Assembly (NCBI GenBank): GCA_947648875.1
Contig: CANSPM010000009.1
Coordinates: forward strand, 28,376-92,375
Direction: 5' to 3'
Origin: an uncultured Lachnospiraceae bacterium
GTDB lineage: Bacteria > Bacillota > Clostridia > Lachnospirales > Lachnospiraceae
DNA: 64,000 nt
Shown: positions 9,131-18,044 of the stretch, piece by piece
How the letters are laid out: every line of letters starts with the position of its first letter
Numbering within the stretch: position 1 is the first letter of the stretch
Made by a program: the position numbers and the translations under genes
The notes under the pieces: generated by a model
Database searches by the model: none
What the model was told of the DNA's origin: nothing
What the model saw: only the letters and a program-made list of their open reading frames with translations

Positions 9131-11416
9131 CTATTTTTGCTCATTCAGATACAGCTGTACCCTGTTCTGTATTGTCTCCGCCACTTGCTGCGCGGTCCTT
9201 ATGCCGGACAGGTAAGCAGCGGCCTCCTCCAGGATTATATCCTCAATAAAGCGGGTGTTTTGAGAGCGGGGGACCGCCCGGTCCAGGATATCCTTATATT
9301 CCGCTGTCCAGGGGGTGCCGTCCGGTCTGGTGCTGAGTCCGTAATACATGTTGCTGCCGATAGAATACTGCCAGGGAGATTCCGGCGAATCGGCCATATA
9401 GCATATGCTGGCTTCCAGCAGATCCCTTCTGATGGGATGGGATAATTCTCTCTGCCATTGCTCGTCAAAGAGGGAAATCAGGAACGCGTCAACGGTTTCC
9501 CTGTACCTGGCCTGAGCGTTTACCACCAGGAAATAGTCGGCGTTCCAATAGCTTCCGTTCCCGGACCCGGTGGGAAAGCCCACGGGATGGAAACCTTCCC
9601 CCAGACTGGTCAGATCCGCGCTGAACTCCCGGAAGTTTTCCATATGAATCAGGAGAGCGGCGGCACTGCCATCCCTTACGGCGGCGACATTGCCATCTCC
9701 TCCCGTGGCGTTTTGGACTGTCTCCAACGCCTTTATAAACAGGGGATTGTCAAAATCGCAGCTGCCCGCGTCCATATCCAGAAAAGGGGAGTTAGGTAAA
9801 TCCTGTAGAAGCAGCAGCCGCAACGCGTTTATTTTCGCCATATATCTGCTGCCGGTGATGATTCTGGTAAATTCCGGATGCCCGTCCATCAGGGACAAGG
9901 CTTCCTCCAGCGTCCAGCTGTCTTCAGGCCAAAGTTCATCAGAGATAAACAGCGTATTCACATAAGCCTCCAGGGGAATCCCTGCCTGCTGATCCTCTAT
10001 CATGCCGCAGGAGAGCGCTCCCTGATAGAGGGAGCTTCGCAGCCCCTGGTCCAGTACCCCGCCCAGATCAGCCAGAACCCCTTTTTCGTGCAGCGTTCTC
10101 ATGTCCTCCCCGGATACATAGTAGATGTCCGCGCCCTTTCCGGAGGTCAGTTCCGCCAACACACGGGTGCGAAAGGAGGTCAGGTCGCCTTCCGGCTGAC
10201 GCACCTCAAGGGGATGTTCCGGATGCTCCTGTGAAAACAGAATGGCGCCGGCCGCTATAAAGGAACTGTCCTTCACCAGGCTCACCAGGTGAACCGCGTC
10301 CCCTTCTTCCCCGGGTTCATCACTCAGCTTGTAGATCATAGCCTTTTCCCGGCTCAGATCCATGATCACAGGCATACCGTCATCGCTGATGCCGATGAAC
10401 ATTGCGTACTCATTTCTGCCGATTCCCAATTGTTCATAGTCAAAACAGATTCCCCTATCCCCGGTGCGGAGATTCCATCGGTACAAGCGCCCCTGGTGCC
10501 CATAATACAGGATACCGTCCGAAGATATACTTTTGGGACTTCGGATTGGCAGCTGCTCCGCGAAAACCCTCTCTCCGCCGGTATCGGGGTCGTACATGAC
10601 CAGTCGCATCGTCTCTTCGGATAAACTGTATTGCTCAAACACGATTTCGCCCTCCTCCGTCTTCATAGCGTAGGAACAGCGCGTATCGGGTTTATCCCAG
10701 GTCAGCTCCGTAAGGGGATTCCCTTCCGGGTCCAGCACCGTAAATTTGTCTCCGGAAAAGCTCTGCACAAAATAACGTCCCGCATAGTCAACCCGGATGC
10801 TTGAAATAGATACCATCCCTTCCAGATGATATCCATTTTGCCGTATGACCGGATACAGATCAACAGAGCCCAGAAATTCCCCTTCAAAGGAAAAACGCAT
10901 GGCCAGATATGCCAGGGTTTCATTTTCCTGAACGATTTGAGTAAACAGCACATATTCCTGAGAATCCCGGATGTCAAAAGAGGAGACGGACAGCTCCGCG
11001 TCTTTGTATTCCTCCATCTCTGGCAGCTCGACACGCTGATGCCATATTTCGCCGGTGGCGTCCTCGTAACCGCTGAGGTAACAGGGCCATGGCCGGGACG
11101 AGTCCGCGCCAGGCCGGAATTGATCCAGCCCATAGAAATCTGCTCCCAGAAAGCGGTATTGATGGAAACTGGCATCGTATTCCAGATCAGGCTGGTACTC
11201 CAATCCGCTGATATATTTCCCCACATAAAGCGATTCCCCGGAGGACTGGCCACCACCGTGCCGCCAGTCCTCTGTTTTCCAGTTGTAATCTCCGCGGTTC
11301 GGCTCTGCCAGGGGCGAACCGGGGGGATCAGGGGGATGGTCCTGTCCCCACCGGCCACAGGCTGTCAGGCAGAGCATAAGGCATATGAGAAGGATTCGTA
11401 TTCTTATATTGGGCAT
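9131..11416 (-). CDS. Solute-binding-like lipoprotein, paralog B
   Basis: 761 residues with a lipoprotein signal (lipobox LTAC). Same architecture as its neighbours: an N-terminal propeller-like half with short beta repeats (YLAMRFSFEGEFLGSV, GILYYGHQGRLYRWNL) and a C-terminal half like family-1 extracellular solute-binding proteins (ADIYYVSGEDMRTLHEKGVL, GSYWNADYFLVVNA). The C-terminal signature AETIQNRVQLYLNEQ is common at the end of Lachnospiraceae sugar-binding lipoproteins. Start supported by AGAGGAAA just upstream. It follows paralog C by 46 bp on the same strand and is probably co-transcribed. No permease is nearby. Confidence 0.85.
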   Translation of the reverse strand: MPNIRIRILLICLMLCLTACGRWGQDHPPDPPGSPLAEPNRGDYNWKTEDWRHGGGQSSGESLYVGKYISGLEYQPDLEYDASFHQYRFLGADFYGLDQFRPGADSSRPWPCYLSGYEDATGEIWHQRVELPEMEEYKDAELSVSSFDIRDSQEYVLFTQIVQENETLAYLAMRFSFEGEFLGSVDLYPVIRQNGYHLEGMVSISSIRVDYAGRYFVQSFSGDKFTVLDPEGNPLTELTWDKPDTRCSYAMKTEEGEIVFEQYSLSEETMRLVMYDPDTGGERVFAEQLPIRSPKSISSDGILYYGHQGRLYRWNLRTGDRGICFDYEQLGIGRNEYAMFIGISDDGMPVIMDLSREKAMIYKLSDEPGEEGDAVHLVSLVKDSSFIAAGAILFSQEHPEHPLEVRQPEGDLTSFRTRVLAELTSGKGADIYYVSGEDMRTLHEKGVLADLGGVLDQGLRSSLYQGALSCGMIEDQQAGIPLEAYVNTLFISDELWPEDSWTLEEALSLMDGHPEFTRIITGSRYMAKINALRLLLLQDLPNSPFLDMDAGSCDFDNPLFIKALETVQNATGGDGNVAAVRDGSAAALLIHMENFREFSADLTSLGEGFHPVGFPTGSGNGSYWNADYFLVVNAQARYRETVDAFLISLFDEQWQRELSHPIRRDLLEASICYMADSPESPWQYSIGSNMYYGLSTRPDGTPWTAEYKDILDRAVPRSQNTRFIEDIILEEAAAYLSGIRTAQQVAETIQNRVQLYLNEQK

Positions 11417-11462
11417 ATTTTTCCTCTGTACCTCTATTTATGCACACTTCCTGACGAACTGG

Positions 11463-13757
11463 TCACTGCCGTTCGTCCAGATACAGCTGTACCCTGTTCT
11501 GTATTGTCTCCGCCACCTGCTCTGCGGTTTTGACGCCGGACAGGCAGCCGCTGGCCTCCTCCAGTATGATCTGTTCTATATACCAGGTATTCTGGGGACG
11601 GGGCACGGCCCTGCCAAGGATATCCTTATATTCCTCCGTCCAGGGGGAACCGTCCGGCTTTGTGGTCAGGGGAGTATAGTTGCCGCCGCCCATACTGTAT
11701 GACCATGGACTGATGGGGGAATCCTCGAAATACTGGACTCGCATGTCAACCAGGTCGTTCCGTACCGGGCGCGGTAATTCCCTCTGCCGTTCCCGGCTAA
11801 AGAGGGAGGCCAGATAAGCGTCGATGAAATCCCGGTGCTGCGCCTGGGCGTTTACCACCAGGAAGTAATCCGCATTCCAGTAACTGCCGCTCCCGGTTCC
11901 GGTGGGGAACCCCACAGGATGATAGCCTTCTCCCAGACCGGACAGCTCTGCGATGAAGTCCGGAAAGCTCTCCATATTGACCAGAAAAGCGGCGGCTTTT
12001 CCGCTCTTGACCAGCTCCGCGCCCTTGTCCGTGCCGTCGGCAGCCTGCCCTGCCGTTTCCAGCGCTTTCACAAACAGAGGATTGTCAAAATCACAGACGC
12101 CCGCGTCCATATCCAGAAAGGGGGAATTGGGCAGATCCTGTAAGAGCAACAGTCGCAGCACCTGGGTTTTGGCCGTGTAGGCGCTGCCGGTCATGATCTG
12201 CTCCAGCTCCGGATGGGTATCCATCAGCGTAAGGGCTTCCTCCAGCGTCCAGCCCTCCCCGCTCCAAAGCTCATCAGAGATGAGCAACGTGGTCACATAG
12301 GCCTGTGGAGCCAGCCCTGCCTGCACACCGCCTATTACGCCGCAGGAGAGCGCGCCTTCAAAGAGGGATTTCCGGAGGTCTTCGTCCAATACGTCGCTCA
12401 GATCCGCCAGTATACCCTTCTCATACAGTGTCCGCATATCCTCGGCGGACACATAGTAGATTTCCCCGCCATTTCCGGCAGTCAGCTCCGCCATGGCCCG
12501 GCTGCGGAAGGCTTCCGGATTCCCCTCCGGCTGCTGCACCAGAATGGGATGCGCTCCCTGCTCCTGTGAGAACAGGATGGCGCTGGAGGAGAGAAATGAA
12601 CTGTCTTTTACCAGACTGATCAGGCGGATGGGTTCGCCTTCCTCGCCCGGCTCCGACGCCAGCTTGCAGATGAGCGCCCTGCCCCTGCTGTGATCCAGGA
12701 GTAGCGGGATACCGTTGGCATCGATGCCGATACAGGCCTGCAACGTGTTCTTTCCGATGCCCTGCTTTTCGAAATCAAAGCATATCCCCCGGTCCCCGGT
12801 AAGGAGATCCCAGCGCTCCAGCCGTCCCTGCTTTTCATAGTACAGAATGCCGTCTTCGGTAATCCCCATCAGCTCGGTGTAAGGCAGATTTGCCGGAAAT
12901 GTTTTTCCGCCGTTTGTAGCCGGATCATACATCGTCAGCTGCATCTGGCTGCTGTAATGATCGCTGTTCTGAAAAACAGGCTCGCCTTCCAGCGTTTTCA
13001 TAAGGAAGGAAAAGCGAATTTCCTCCTGATTGCCGGTTATTTCCGCAAGGCATTTCCCATCTGTTCCCAGCACAATAATCCGGTCCGCCTCATAAAGAGG
13101 GCACAGAAAACAGCGCCCCTGGCCGTCCACATGGATGCTGGTATACAGCGTCTTGCCCTCCGGAACGATTCCGTTATCCTGCATGGCCGGGAATAAGTCG
13201 GTCATGCCCAGAAGCTCCCCATCAAAAGAATAATGCATGGCCAGATAAGCCTGAGTTTCCTCGTCTTTAAATATCTGGGCAAAGAGCACATATTCCCGGG
13301 TGTCCTGTATGTCAAAGGAAGCGATATAGCATTCTGCTCCCTCCTGGTCCGACAGCTCCGGCAGCTCCACACGGCGGTGCCAGATTTCATCCGCCGCGTC
13401 CTCATAGCCGTTCAGGTAGTAGAAGAACTGCCAGGATTCCCCGGTGGGAACGGAAAACCTGTCCAGGGAATAAAAGTTGGCTCCCAGGCATCTGTACTCG
13501 CTGGAACGGGAGTCATATTCCTGCTCCGGGGAGTATTCCAGACCGCTGATATATTTCCCCACATAATATTCTCCATCCGTGCTTACTTCGCTGCCGTACT
13601 GCCATTCCTCTGTTTTCCAGTCGCGGACACCGCGCTCCCCGGCTGCCTGGGTCTGGGGAAGGGCTTCTGAGGCCGATCCGCCCGGACTGCCGCAGGCTGT
13701 CAGCGCAGATAACAGCAGTACAAGGCAATATAGGCTCTTCTTTCTGTTTTTCTTCAT
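11463..13757 (-). CDS. Solute-binding-like lipoprotein, paralog C
   Basis: 764 residues, lipobox LTAC, then a Ser/Gly/Ala-rich linker. Co-linear with paralogs A and B, sharing DWKTEEW near the N-terminus, NGYEDA..EIWHR, GDRGICFDFE, DMRTLYEKGIL and GSYWNADYFLVVNAQAQHR. The C-terminus again ends in an IQNRVQLYLDE signature. Likely first gene of a B-C transcription unit. Tandem duplication followed by divergence is the simplest origin. Function is unknown beyond the solute-binding resemblance; the extra ~370-residue N-terminal half is not part of ordinary sugar-binding proteins. Confidence 0.85.
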   Translation of the reverse strand: MKKNRKKSLYCLVLLLSALTACGSPGGSASEALPQTQAAGERGVRDWKTEEWQYGSEVSTDGEYYVGKYISGLEYSPEQEYDSRSSEYRCLGANFYSLDRFSVPTGESWQFFYYLNGYEDAADEIWHRRVELPELSDQEGAECYIASFDIQDTREYVLFAQIFKDEETQAYLAMHYSFDGELLGMTDLFPAMQDNGIVPEGKTLYTSIHVDGQGRCFLCPLYEADRIIVLGTDGKCLAEITGNQEEIRFSFLMKTLEGEPVFQNSDHYSSQMQLTMYDPATNGGKTFPANLPYTELMGITEDGILYYEKQGRLERWDLLTGDRGICFDFEKQGIGKNTLQACIGIDANGIPLLLDHSRGRALICKLASEPGEEGEPIRLISLVKDSSFLSSSAILFSQEQGAHPILVQQPEGNPEAFRSRAMAELTAGNGGEIYYVSAEDMRTLYEKGILADLSDVLDEDLRKSLFEGALSCGVIGGVQAGLAPQAYVTTLLISDELWSGEGWTLEEALTLMDTHPELEQIMTGSAYTAKTQVLRLLLLQDLPNSPFLDMDAGVCDFDNPLFVKALETAGQAADGTDKGAELVKSGKAAAFLVNMESFPDFIAELSGLGEGYHPVGFPTGTGSGSYWNADYFLVVNAQAQHRDFIDAYLASLFSRERQRELPRPVRNDLVDMRVQYFEDSPISPWSYSMGGGNYTPLTTKPDGSPWTEEYKDILGRAVPRPQNTWYIEQIILEEASGCLSGVKTAEQVAETIQNRVQLYLDERQ

Positions 13758-14138
13758 AATATAATTGATCCCGATTCTTTGAGGTTTCTGTATGAAAACA
13801 ATTCTTGTCTGTCGATTTGTAATATGTTAATCGTGTTCTCTGCTATGATGTTGACTTACCATTTTTATAACATCAACCATTTACCCACAGGAACATCCCT
13901 CTTTTGCGGATGCCTGCGTGGTGGTGCTGCCAAATAGTAATGACATTAATAACGGGAAGGAAAAACTCAAGGTATTTTTCCCTATTATACCATAATGAAT
14001 AAATGACGTAAATATTGAATTTCCATTCATATATTATAAATAAACATTGCCTTGGTTGCTAAAATTATTTCCATTCCCCTTTCAATACTGCGGATTTACT
14101 TTGGCAAATGATCACATAATTCCCTGTATCTATCTTCT

Positions 14139-14164
14139 ATTTTTCAAACGCGCTCCAGAACGGG
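14139..14164 (+). repeat. Dispersed repeat R2, partial copy
   Basis: TATTTTTCAAACGCGCTCCA followed by GAACGGG matches the right half of the copy at 8733-8780; the TGACRGAAAGC left part is missing. Confidence 0.5.
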
Positions 14165-14228
14165 TATTCTCTTTTTCCGTTCTGTTTACCTGTCTCCATC
14201 CAGCCATTTGCCAAATCCCCGCGGCTTC

Positions 14229-14249
14229 CGGAATTGTGGTCCAATTCCG
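14229..14249. repeat. Perfect 8-bp hairpin
   Basis: CGGAATTG (14229-14236) and CAATTCCG (14242-14249) around a 5-nt loop. It lies between two R2 repeat copies. No T-run follows on either strand, so not a standard terminator. Confidence 0.5.
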
Positions 14250-14303
14250 CTGCCCCGCGCAAGGTTGTGCCTCGAACTCAGAAATCCCCCGCAAATTGTG
14301 AAG

Positions 14304-14345
14304 TACATCTGACAGAAAGCATTTTTCAGACATGTTTTGGTCCGA
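14304..14345 (+). repeat. Dispersed repeat R2, copy 2
   Basis: TACATCTGACAGAAAGCATT and the following TTTCAGACATG match the copy at 8733 over the left 25 bp and diverge in the right palindromic part. It ends just upstream of the lacL promoter. Confidence 0.6.
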
Positions 14346-14351
14346 AAATAA

Positions 14352-14380
14352 ATGACAATCAGTCCCAAAGGTGGTAAGAT
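14352..14380 (+). promoter_or_regulatory. Putative lacLM promoter
   Basis: ATGACA (14352-14357) and TAAGAT (14375-14380) are separated by 17 bp, 36 nt upstream of the lacL start. Confidence 0.5.
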
Positions 14381-14416
14381 GGATATTGCCAATAAAATAT
14401 AGGAGGAGGCAAGCGG

Positions 14417-16657
14417 ATGGAAGCAGATATCAGATGGTTGGATGACCCCCGCGTGTTCCGGGTGGGGCAGGTTCCGGCTCACAGCGATCATGCGTATTAT
14501 GCGGACAGGGAGAGCATGACGGCGGGGAACCGCACCCTGCGGCAGTGTCTGGACGGGGAGTGGCAGTTTTGTTTTTCCGTAAACGCGGGCAGCAGGCCTA
14601 AGGAGTTTTTCAGGGAGGACTTTGACCGGGAGAACTGGGATCATATTTCCGTGCCCATGCATATTGAGATGGCGGGATATGACAAAATTCATTATATCAA
14701 TGTTATGTATCCCTGGGAGGGGAAAATGTTCCGTCGGCCTGCCTGTACCATTGAGGGTACCTGGCGTCCCGGGGAGGACGCCGTCGGCAGAGAGGAAACC
14801 GCATCCGGCAGCGAGGAGGACACCGCCGGCAGAGAGGAAACCGCATCTGGTAGCAGAGAAGAAACCGCCACCGTCGGCGGGGCGGAGAACAGCGCGGCCC
14901 GCGCCGGGCAGGCCGCCTGGGCGGGGGACGGGAGCTTCAGCCAGGCATCCTATAATCCCGTGGGCTCCTATGTGAAGGTGTTTGATTTGGACCCGGCGCT
15001 GCGGGGCAAGCAGGTGCGGGTCTGCTTTGAGGGTGTGGAGCAGGCCATGTATCTGTGGCTCAACGGACATTTCATCGGCTATGCGGAGGACAGCTTCACT
15101 CCGTCCGAATTCCTTTTGACCCCCTATATCCGGGAACAGGGCAATGTGCTGGCGGTGGAGGTACATAAGCGCAGCACGGCCAGCTATCTGGAAGATCAGG
15201 ATTTCTTCCGCTTCTTTGGCATATTCAGGAGCGTATATCTGTATGCGCAGCCCGCGCTGCACGTGGAGGACATGTGGGCCAGGCCCAGGCTGTTGCAGGA
15301 CAACGTCACCGGCAGTCTGGAACTGGATCTTAAGTTGAGCGCCTGGGGCCAGGCGGCCAAGATACTCTGCGGGGAGAATGTAGGCGCTTTGTGGGTGGGC
15401 AGAGATACGGACAGCCCGGGCAGCGCTTTGCCGTCCCGGGAGGAGACGGTCCATCCTAAAGAGGGGGAAAGCTCTGTAGTACGCGGCGGGGCGCAGAGTG
15501 CCGGGGATTTCCATGCCCATATGAATGAGAGGGAAGATATCCCGGACTGCCCCTATAAAGTGGAGATTACCTTGCATGACGCGGAGGGAGGGCTCTGCTG
15601 GTCCACACGGCTTCCCGCGGCCCGCAGCATCCATATAGAGCCGCAAGGCACAGGGGCCGTGACGGCCTGGGACCACCACAGGCCATATCTGTATCATCTG
15701 CTGATCACGCTGCTGGGCCCTCAGGGGGAGATACTGGAACTGGTGCCCTATGACATAGGCTTCCGGCGGATTGAGATTGTGGATAAGGTCATACTTCTAA
15801 ACGGAAAGCGGCTGATTTTCAATGGCGTGAACCGTCACGAGTGGAGCGCCCGGGGCGGAAGAGTCATCTCCGTGGAGGACATGGAGCGGGATATCCGTAT
15901 TTTCGGGGAAAATAACATCAACGCCGTGCGCACCTGCCACTACCCGGATCAGATTCCCTGGTATTACCTGTGCGACAGCCACGGCGTGTATATGATTTCC
16001 GAGACCAATCTGGAGACCCATGGCTCCTGGCAGAAACCGGGAGGAGATGATCCCTCCTGGAATGTGCCCGGCAGTTTCCCCCAGTGGCGGGAAGTGGTGC
16101 TGGACCGGGCCAGAACCCATTTTGAAACCTTTAAGAACCACCCGGCCATTCTGATGTGGTCTCTGGGCAACGAATCCTACGCGGGAGAGAATATCGCCGC
16201 GATGCACGCCCTGTTCAAGGACAGGGACCCAGACCGCCTGGTGCATTATGAAGGGGTGGTTCACGCCCGGGAATATGAGGACCGGGTCTCAGATGTGGAG
16301 AGCCAGATGTACGCCAGACCGGAGGACATCGCCGCGTATCTGTCGGATCACCCGAAGAAGCCCTTTATCCTCTGCGAGTATATGCATGACATGGGCAACT
16401 CTCTGGGGGGCATGAAATCCTACATGGACCTGTTGGATCGGTTTGAGATGTATCAGGGCGGCTTCATCTGGGACTATATGGACCAGGCCATAGAGGTGGA
16501 GGACACTGTAAGCGGCAGAAAGGTGCTGCGCTACGGCGGCGATTTTGATGACAGGCCTTCGGACTATGAATTTTCGGGCAACGGTATCCTGTTTGCGGAC
16601 AGAACGCCCAAACCGGCATTGCAGGAAGTAAGGTACTACTACGGAAAGTATTGCTAA
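14417..16657 (+). CDS. lacL: Beta-galactosidase large subunit (GH2, LacL type)
   Basis: 746 residues; hydrolyses terminal beta-galactosides in the cytoplasm. It has GH2 sugar-binding, immunoglobulin-like and TIM-barrel domains. The barrel carries FNGVNRHEWS, acid/base Glu586 in WSLGNESYAGEN, and nucleophile Glu654 in FILCEYMHDMGNS. It stops where LacL subunits stop, before the small-chain domain, which is encoded by the next gene. It is longer than usual LacL because of two inserts. One is a repetitive Glu/Ser/Gly/Thr/Ala-rich stretch at about residues 114-175 between YPWEG and NPVGSY. The other is a polar stretch at about 315-372. The inserts should be surface loops. GGAGGAGG precedes the ATG. 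Confidence 0.9.
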   Translation: MEADIRWLDDPRVFRVGQVPAHSDHAYYADRESMTAGNRTLRQCLDGEWQFCFSVNAGSRPKEFFREDFDRENWDHISVPMHIEMAGYDKIHYINVMYPWEGKMFRRPACTIEGTWRPGEDAVGREETASGSEEDTAGREETASGSREETATVGGAENSAARAGQAAWAGDGSFSQASYNPVGSYVKVFDLDPALRGKQVRVCFEGVEQAMYLWLNGHFIGYAEDSFTPSEFLLTPYIREQGNVLAVEVHKRSTASYLEDQDFFRFFGIFRSVYLYAQPALHVEDMWARPRLLQDNVTGSLELDLKLSAWGQAAKILCGENVGALWVGRDTDSPGSALPSREETVHPKEGESSVVRGGAQSAGDFHAHMNEREDIPDCPYKVEITLHDAEGGLCWSTRLPAARSIHIEPQGTGAVTAWDHHRPYLYHLLITLLGPQGEILELVPYDIGFRRIEIVDKVILLNGKRLIFNGVNRHEWSARGGRVISVEDMERDIRIFGENNINAVRTCHYPDQIPWYYLCDSHGVYMISETNLETHGSWQKPGGDDPSWNVPGSFPQWREVVLDRARTHFETFKNHPAILMWSLGNESYAGENIAAMHALFKDRDPDRLVHYEGVVHAREYEDRVSDVESQMYARPEDIAAYLSDHPKKPFILCEYMHDMGNSLGGMKSYMDLLDRFEMYQGGFIWDYMDQAIEVEDTVSGRKVLRYGGDFDDRPSDYEFSGNGILFADRTPKPALQEVRYYYGKYC

Positions 16658-16693
16658 AACAGTCGTCCGGAGATCGGGCAGGGGGTATTTTGG

Positions 16694-17656
16694 ATGAAAA
16701 TCATCTATGGAGATTGCAGCCTGGGGCTGCGCGGAGACAATTTTTCCTACATATTCAACTATAGTGTCAAGGGTTTGGAATCCTTTGTAAAAAACGGCCG
16801 TGAGTGGATGTACCGGGGACCGGTGCCCACCTTCTGGCGGGCTCTCACGGACAATGACCGGGGCAACGGTCTTCATCTGCGTAGCGGCATGTGGCTGGCG
16901 GCGGATCAGTTCATCCGGTACAGAGAGTCACAGGTGCGGGTGGACGGCCAGGACAGATGCCAGCCGGACCCTGGGGGGAACAACCGTTATACGGGGGAGG
17001 AGACCGGCGCGGCGGTGGAAGTCCGTTATATATACGAGACAATCACCGCGCCCGCGGCCACGGTGGAAGTAAGTTATCAGGTGGATGCCCGGGGGAGTGT
17101 TCTGGTGACGGCGCATTACTGCGGTAAAGAGGGCCTGCCGGAGCTTCCGGTGTTCGGCATACGTTTTATACTGCCCACCCTGGCTCCGGGATTTACCTAT
17201 GAGGGCCTGTCCGGCGAGACCTATCCCGACCGTATGGCCGGAGGCGTCCCGGGAGTGTACGAGGTGGAAGGCCTGCCGGTGACCCCCTATCTGGTCCCTC
17301 AGGACTGCGGTGTACACATGGAGAGCAAATGGGTGCGCATCCGCCCGGGCGCTGCCGCGGACAATGTGACAAAGGGCCCCCTGGCGCTGAAGGCCAGAGC
17401 GTGTTCCGCAGAGGAAGACTGTCTGGAAATCCGGATGGCGGATGCCCCTTTCGCCTTTTCCTGTCTGCCTTATACAGCGCAGGAACTGGAGAATGCCACC
17501 CACCAGGAGGAACTGCCCTTAGCCAGACGCACCGTACTCTGCGTGCTGGGCGCGGTGCGGGGCGTAGGCGGCATGGACAGCTGGGGCGCCGAGCCGGAAC
17601 CCGCCTACCGTATAGACGCAGCAAAGGATATCCGGTTCCGCTTTCAGATTGGCTGA
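16694..17656 (+). CDS. lacM: Beta-galactosidase small subunit (LacM type)
   Basis: 320 residues, the normal size for LacM. It corresponds to the C-terminal domain of single-chain LacZ: SLGLRGDNFSYIFNYS at the start and the conserved PTFWRALTDNDRGNG (about residues 48-62), which completes the active site of the large subunit. Start supported by GCAGGGGG about 8 nt upstream. It is 36 bp downstream of lacL, so the two chains are made together and assemble into one enzyme. Confidence 0.9.
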   Translation: MKIIYGDCSLGLRGDNFSYIFNYSVKGLESFVKNGREWMYRGPVPTFWRALTDNDRGNGLHLRSGMWLAADQFIRYRESQVRVDGQDRCQPDPGGNNRYTGEETGAAVEVRYIYETITAPAATVEVSYQVDARGSVLVTAHYCGKEGLPELPVFGIRFILPTLAPGFTYEGLSGETYPDRMAGGVPGVYEVEGLPVTPYLVPQDCGVHMESKWVRIRPGAAADNVTKGPLALKARACSAEEDCLEIRMADAPFAFSCLPYTAQELENATHQEELPLARRTVLCVLGAVRGVGGMDSWGAEPEPAYRIDAAKDIRFRFQIG

Positions 17657-17724
17657 AACAGAATTATTTTTGGGAGACGGCGCAGCCTTCGGGCCATGCC
17701 GTTTCTTCTTTTATACCTTAAAAG

Positions 17725-17897
17725 GATCAGGCAATTGCGAAATCTTGTCCGCAAGTGACGAGGCTGGTCCATATATACAAAAACGGGCTCGGAAGTAAAT
17801 TTGCTTTGCAAATTAACTTCTTGTAGTGGCAAGTCGCCCTTATTTTGTATATATTGCCCAATCCCTGTGCTCGGAAAGGGAGTTTCGCAATCCTCTG
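17725..17897 (+). repeat. MITE-like inverted-repeat element, copy A
   Basis: Outer inverted repeats CAATTGCGAAA (from 17732) and TTTCGCAATCC (to 17893), inner complementary ATATATACAAAA and TTTTGTATATAT. Its left 45 bp (TGTCCGCAAGTGACGAGGCT and flanks) match the element at 57188-57278 on the opposite strand. CTTAAAAG occurs on both sides (17717-17724 and 17898-17905), a possible 8-bp target duplication. It has no coding capacity and could fold into one long hairpin. Confidence 0.65.
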
Positions 17898-17908
17898 CTT
17901 AAAAGTAT

Positions 17909-17937
17909 TTGCCATATTGACTATTAGATGGTATACT
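17909..17937 (+). promoter_or_regulatory. Putative promoter of the amino-acid ABC operon
   Basis: TTGCCA (17909-17914), 17-bp spacer, TATACT (17932-17937). It starts immediately to the right of the MITE-like element, giving a leader of about 100 nt before the permease gene. Confidence 0.55.
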
Positions 17938-17991
17938 TCATTAAGTCAAAAGATGCCGCTTCGGGGAGACGTATGTTCCGCGCGGCGAGGG

Positions 17992-18016
17992 CTGTCCTCT
18001 TCCTGGGAAGGGACAG
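17992..18016 (+). promoter_or_regulatory. Leader hairpin before the amino-acid ABC operon
   Basis: CTGTCC and CTTCC pair with GGAAG and GGACAG, making an 11-bp stem with one bulge in the 5' leader, 28 nt upstream of the permease start. There is no T-run; a role in RNA stability or attenuation is only a possibility. Confidence 0.35.
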
Positions 18017-18044
18017 GGAAACAGTAAGGGGGCGACAGGCAATA

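Larger units (their letters stand above)
13758..14351. other. Divergent intergenic region between paralog C and lacL
   Basis: No credible gene. Holds a 7-bp hairpin (GGAAAAA 13959-13965 with TTTTTCC 13975-13981), two copies of dispersed repeat R2, and an 8-bp perfect hairpin at 14229-14249. The upstream region of paralog C (13758-13900) is AT-rich and must contain its promoter, which I could not place with confidence. Confidence 0.5.

Noticed and set aside
14186..15697. 503-codon open frame on the minus strand opposite lacL
   Set aside because: It lies antisense to an intact GH2 gene with both catalytic motifs; the translation is rich in His/Pro/Gly/Arg with no recognisable domain, as expected for a GC-rich shadow frame.
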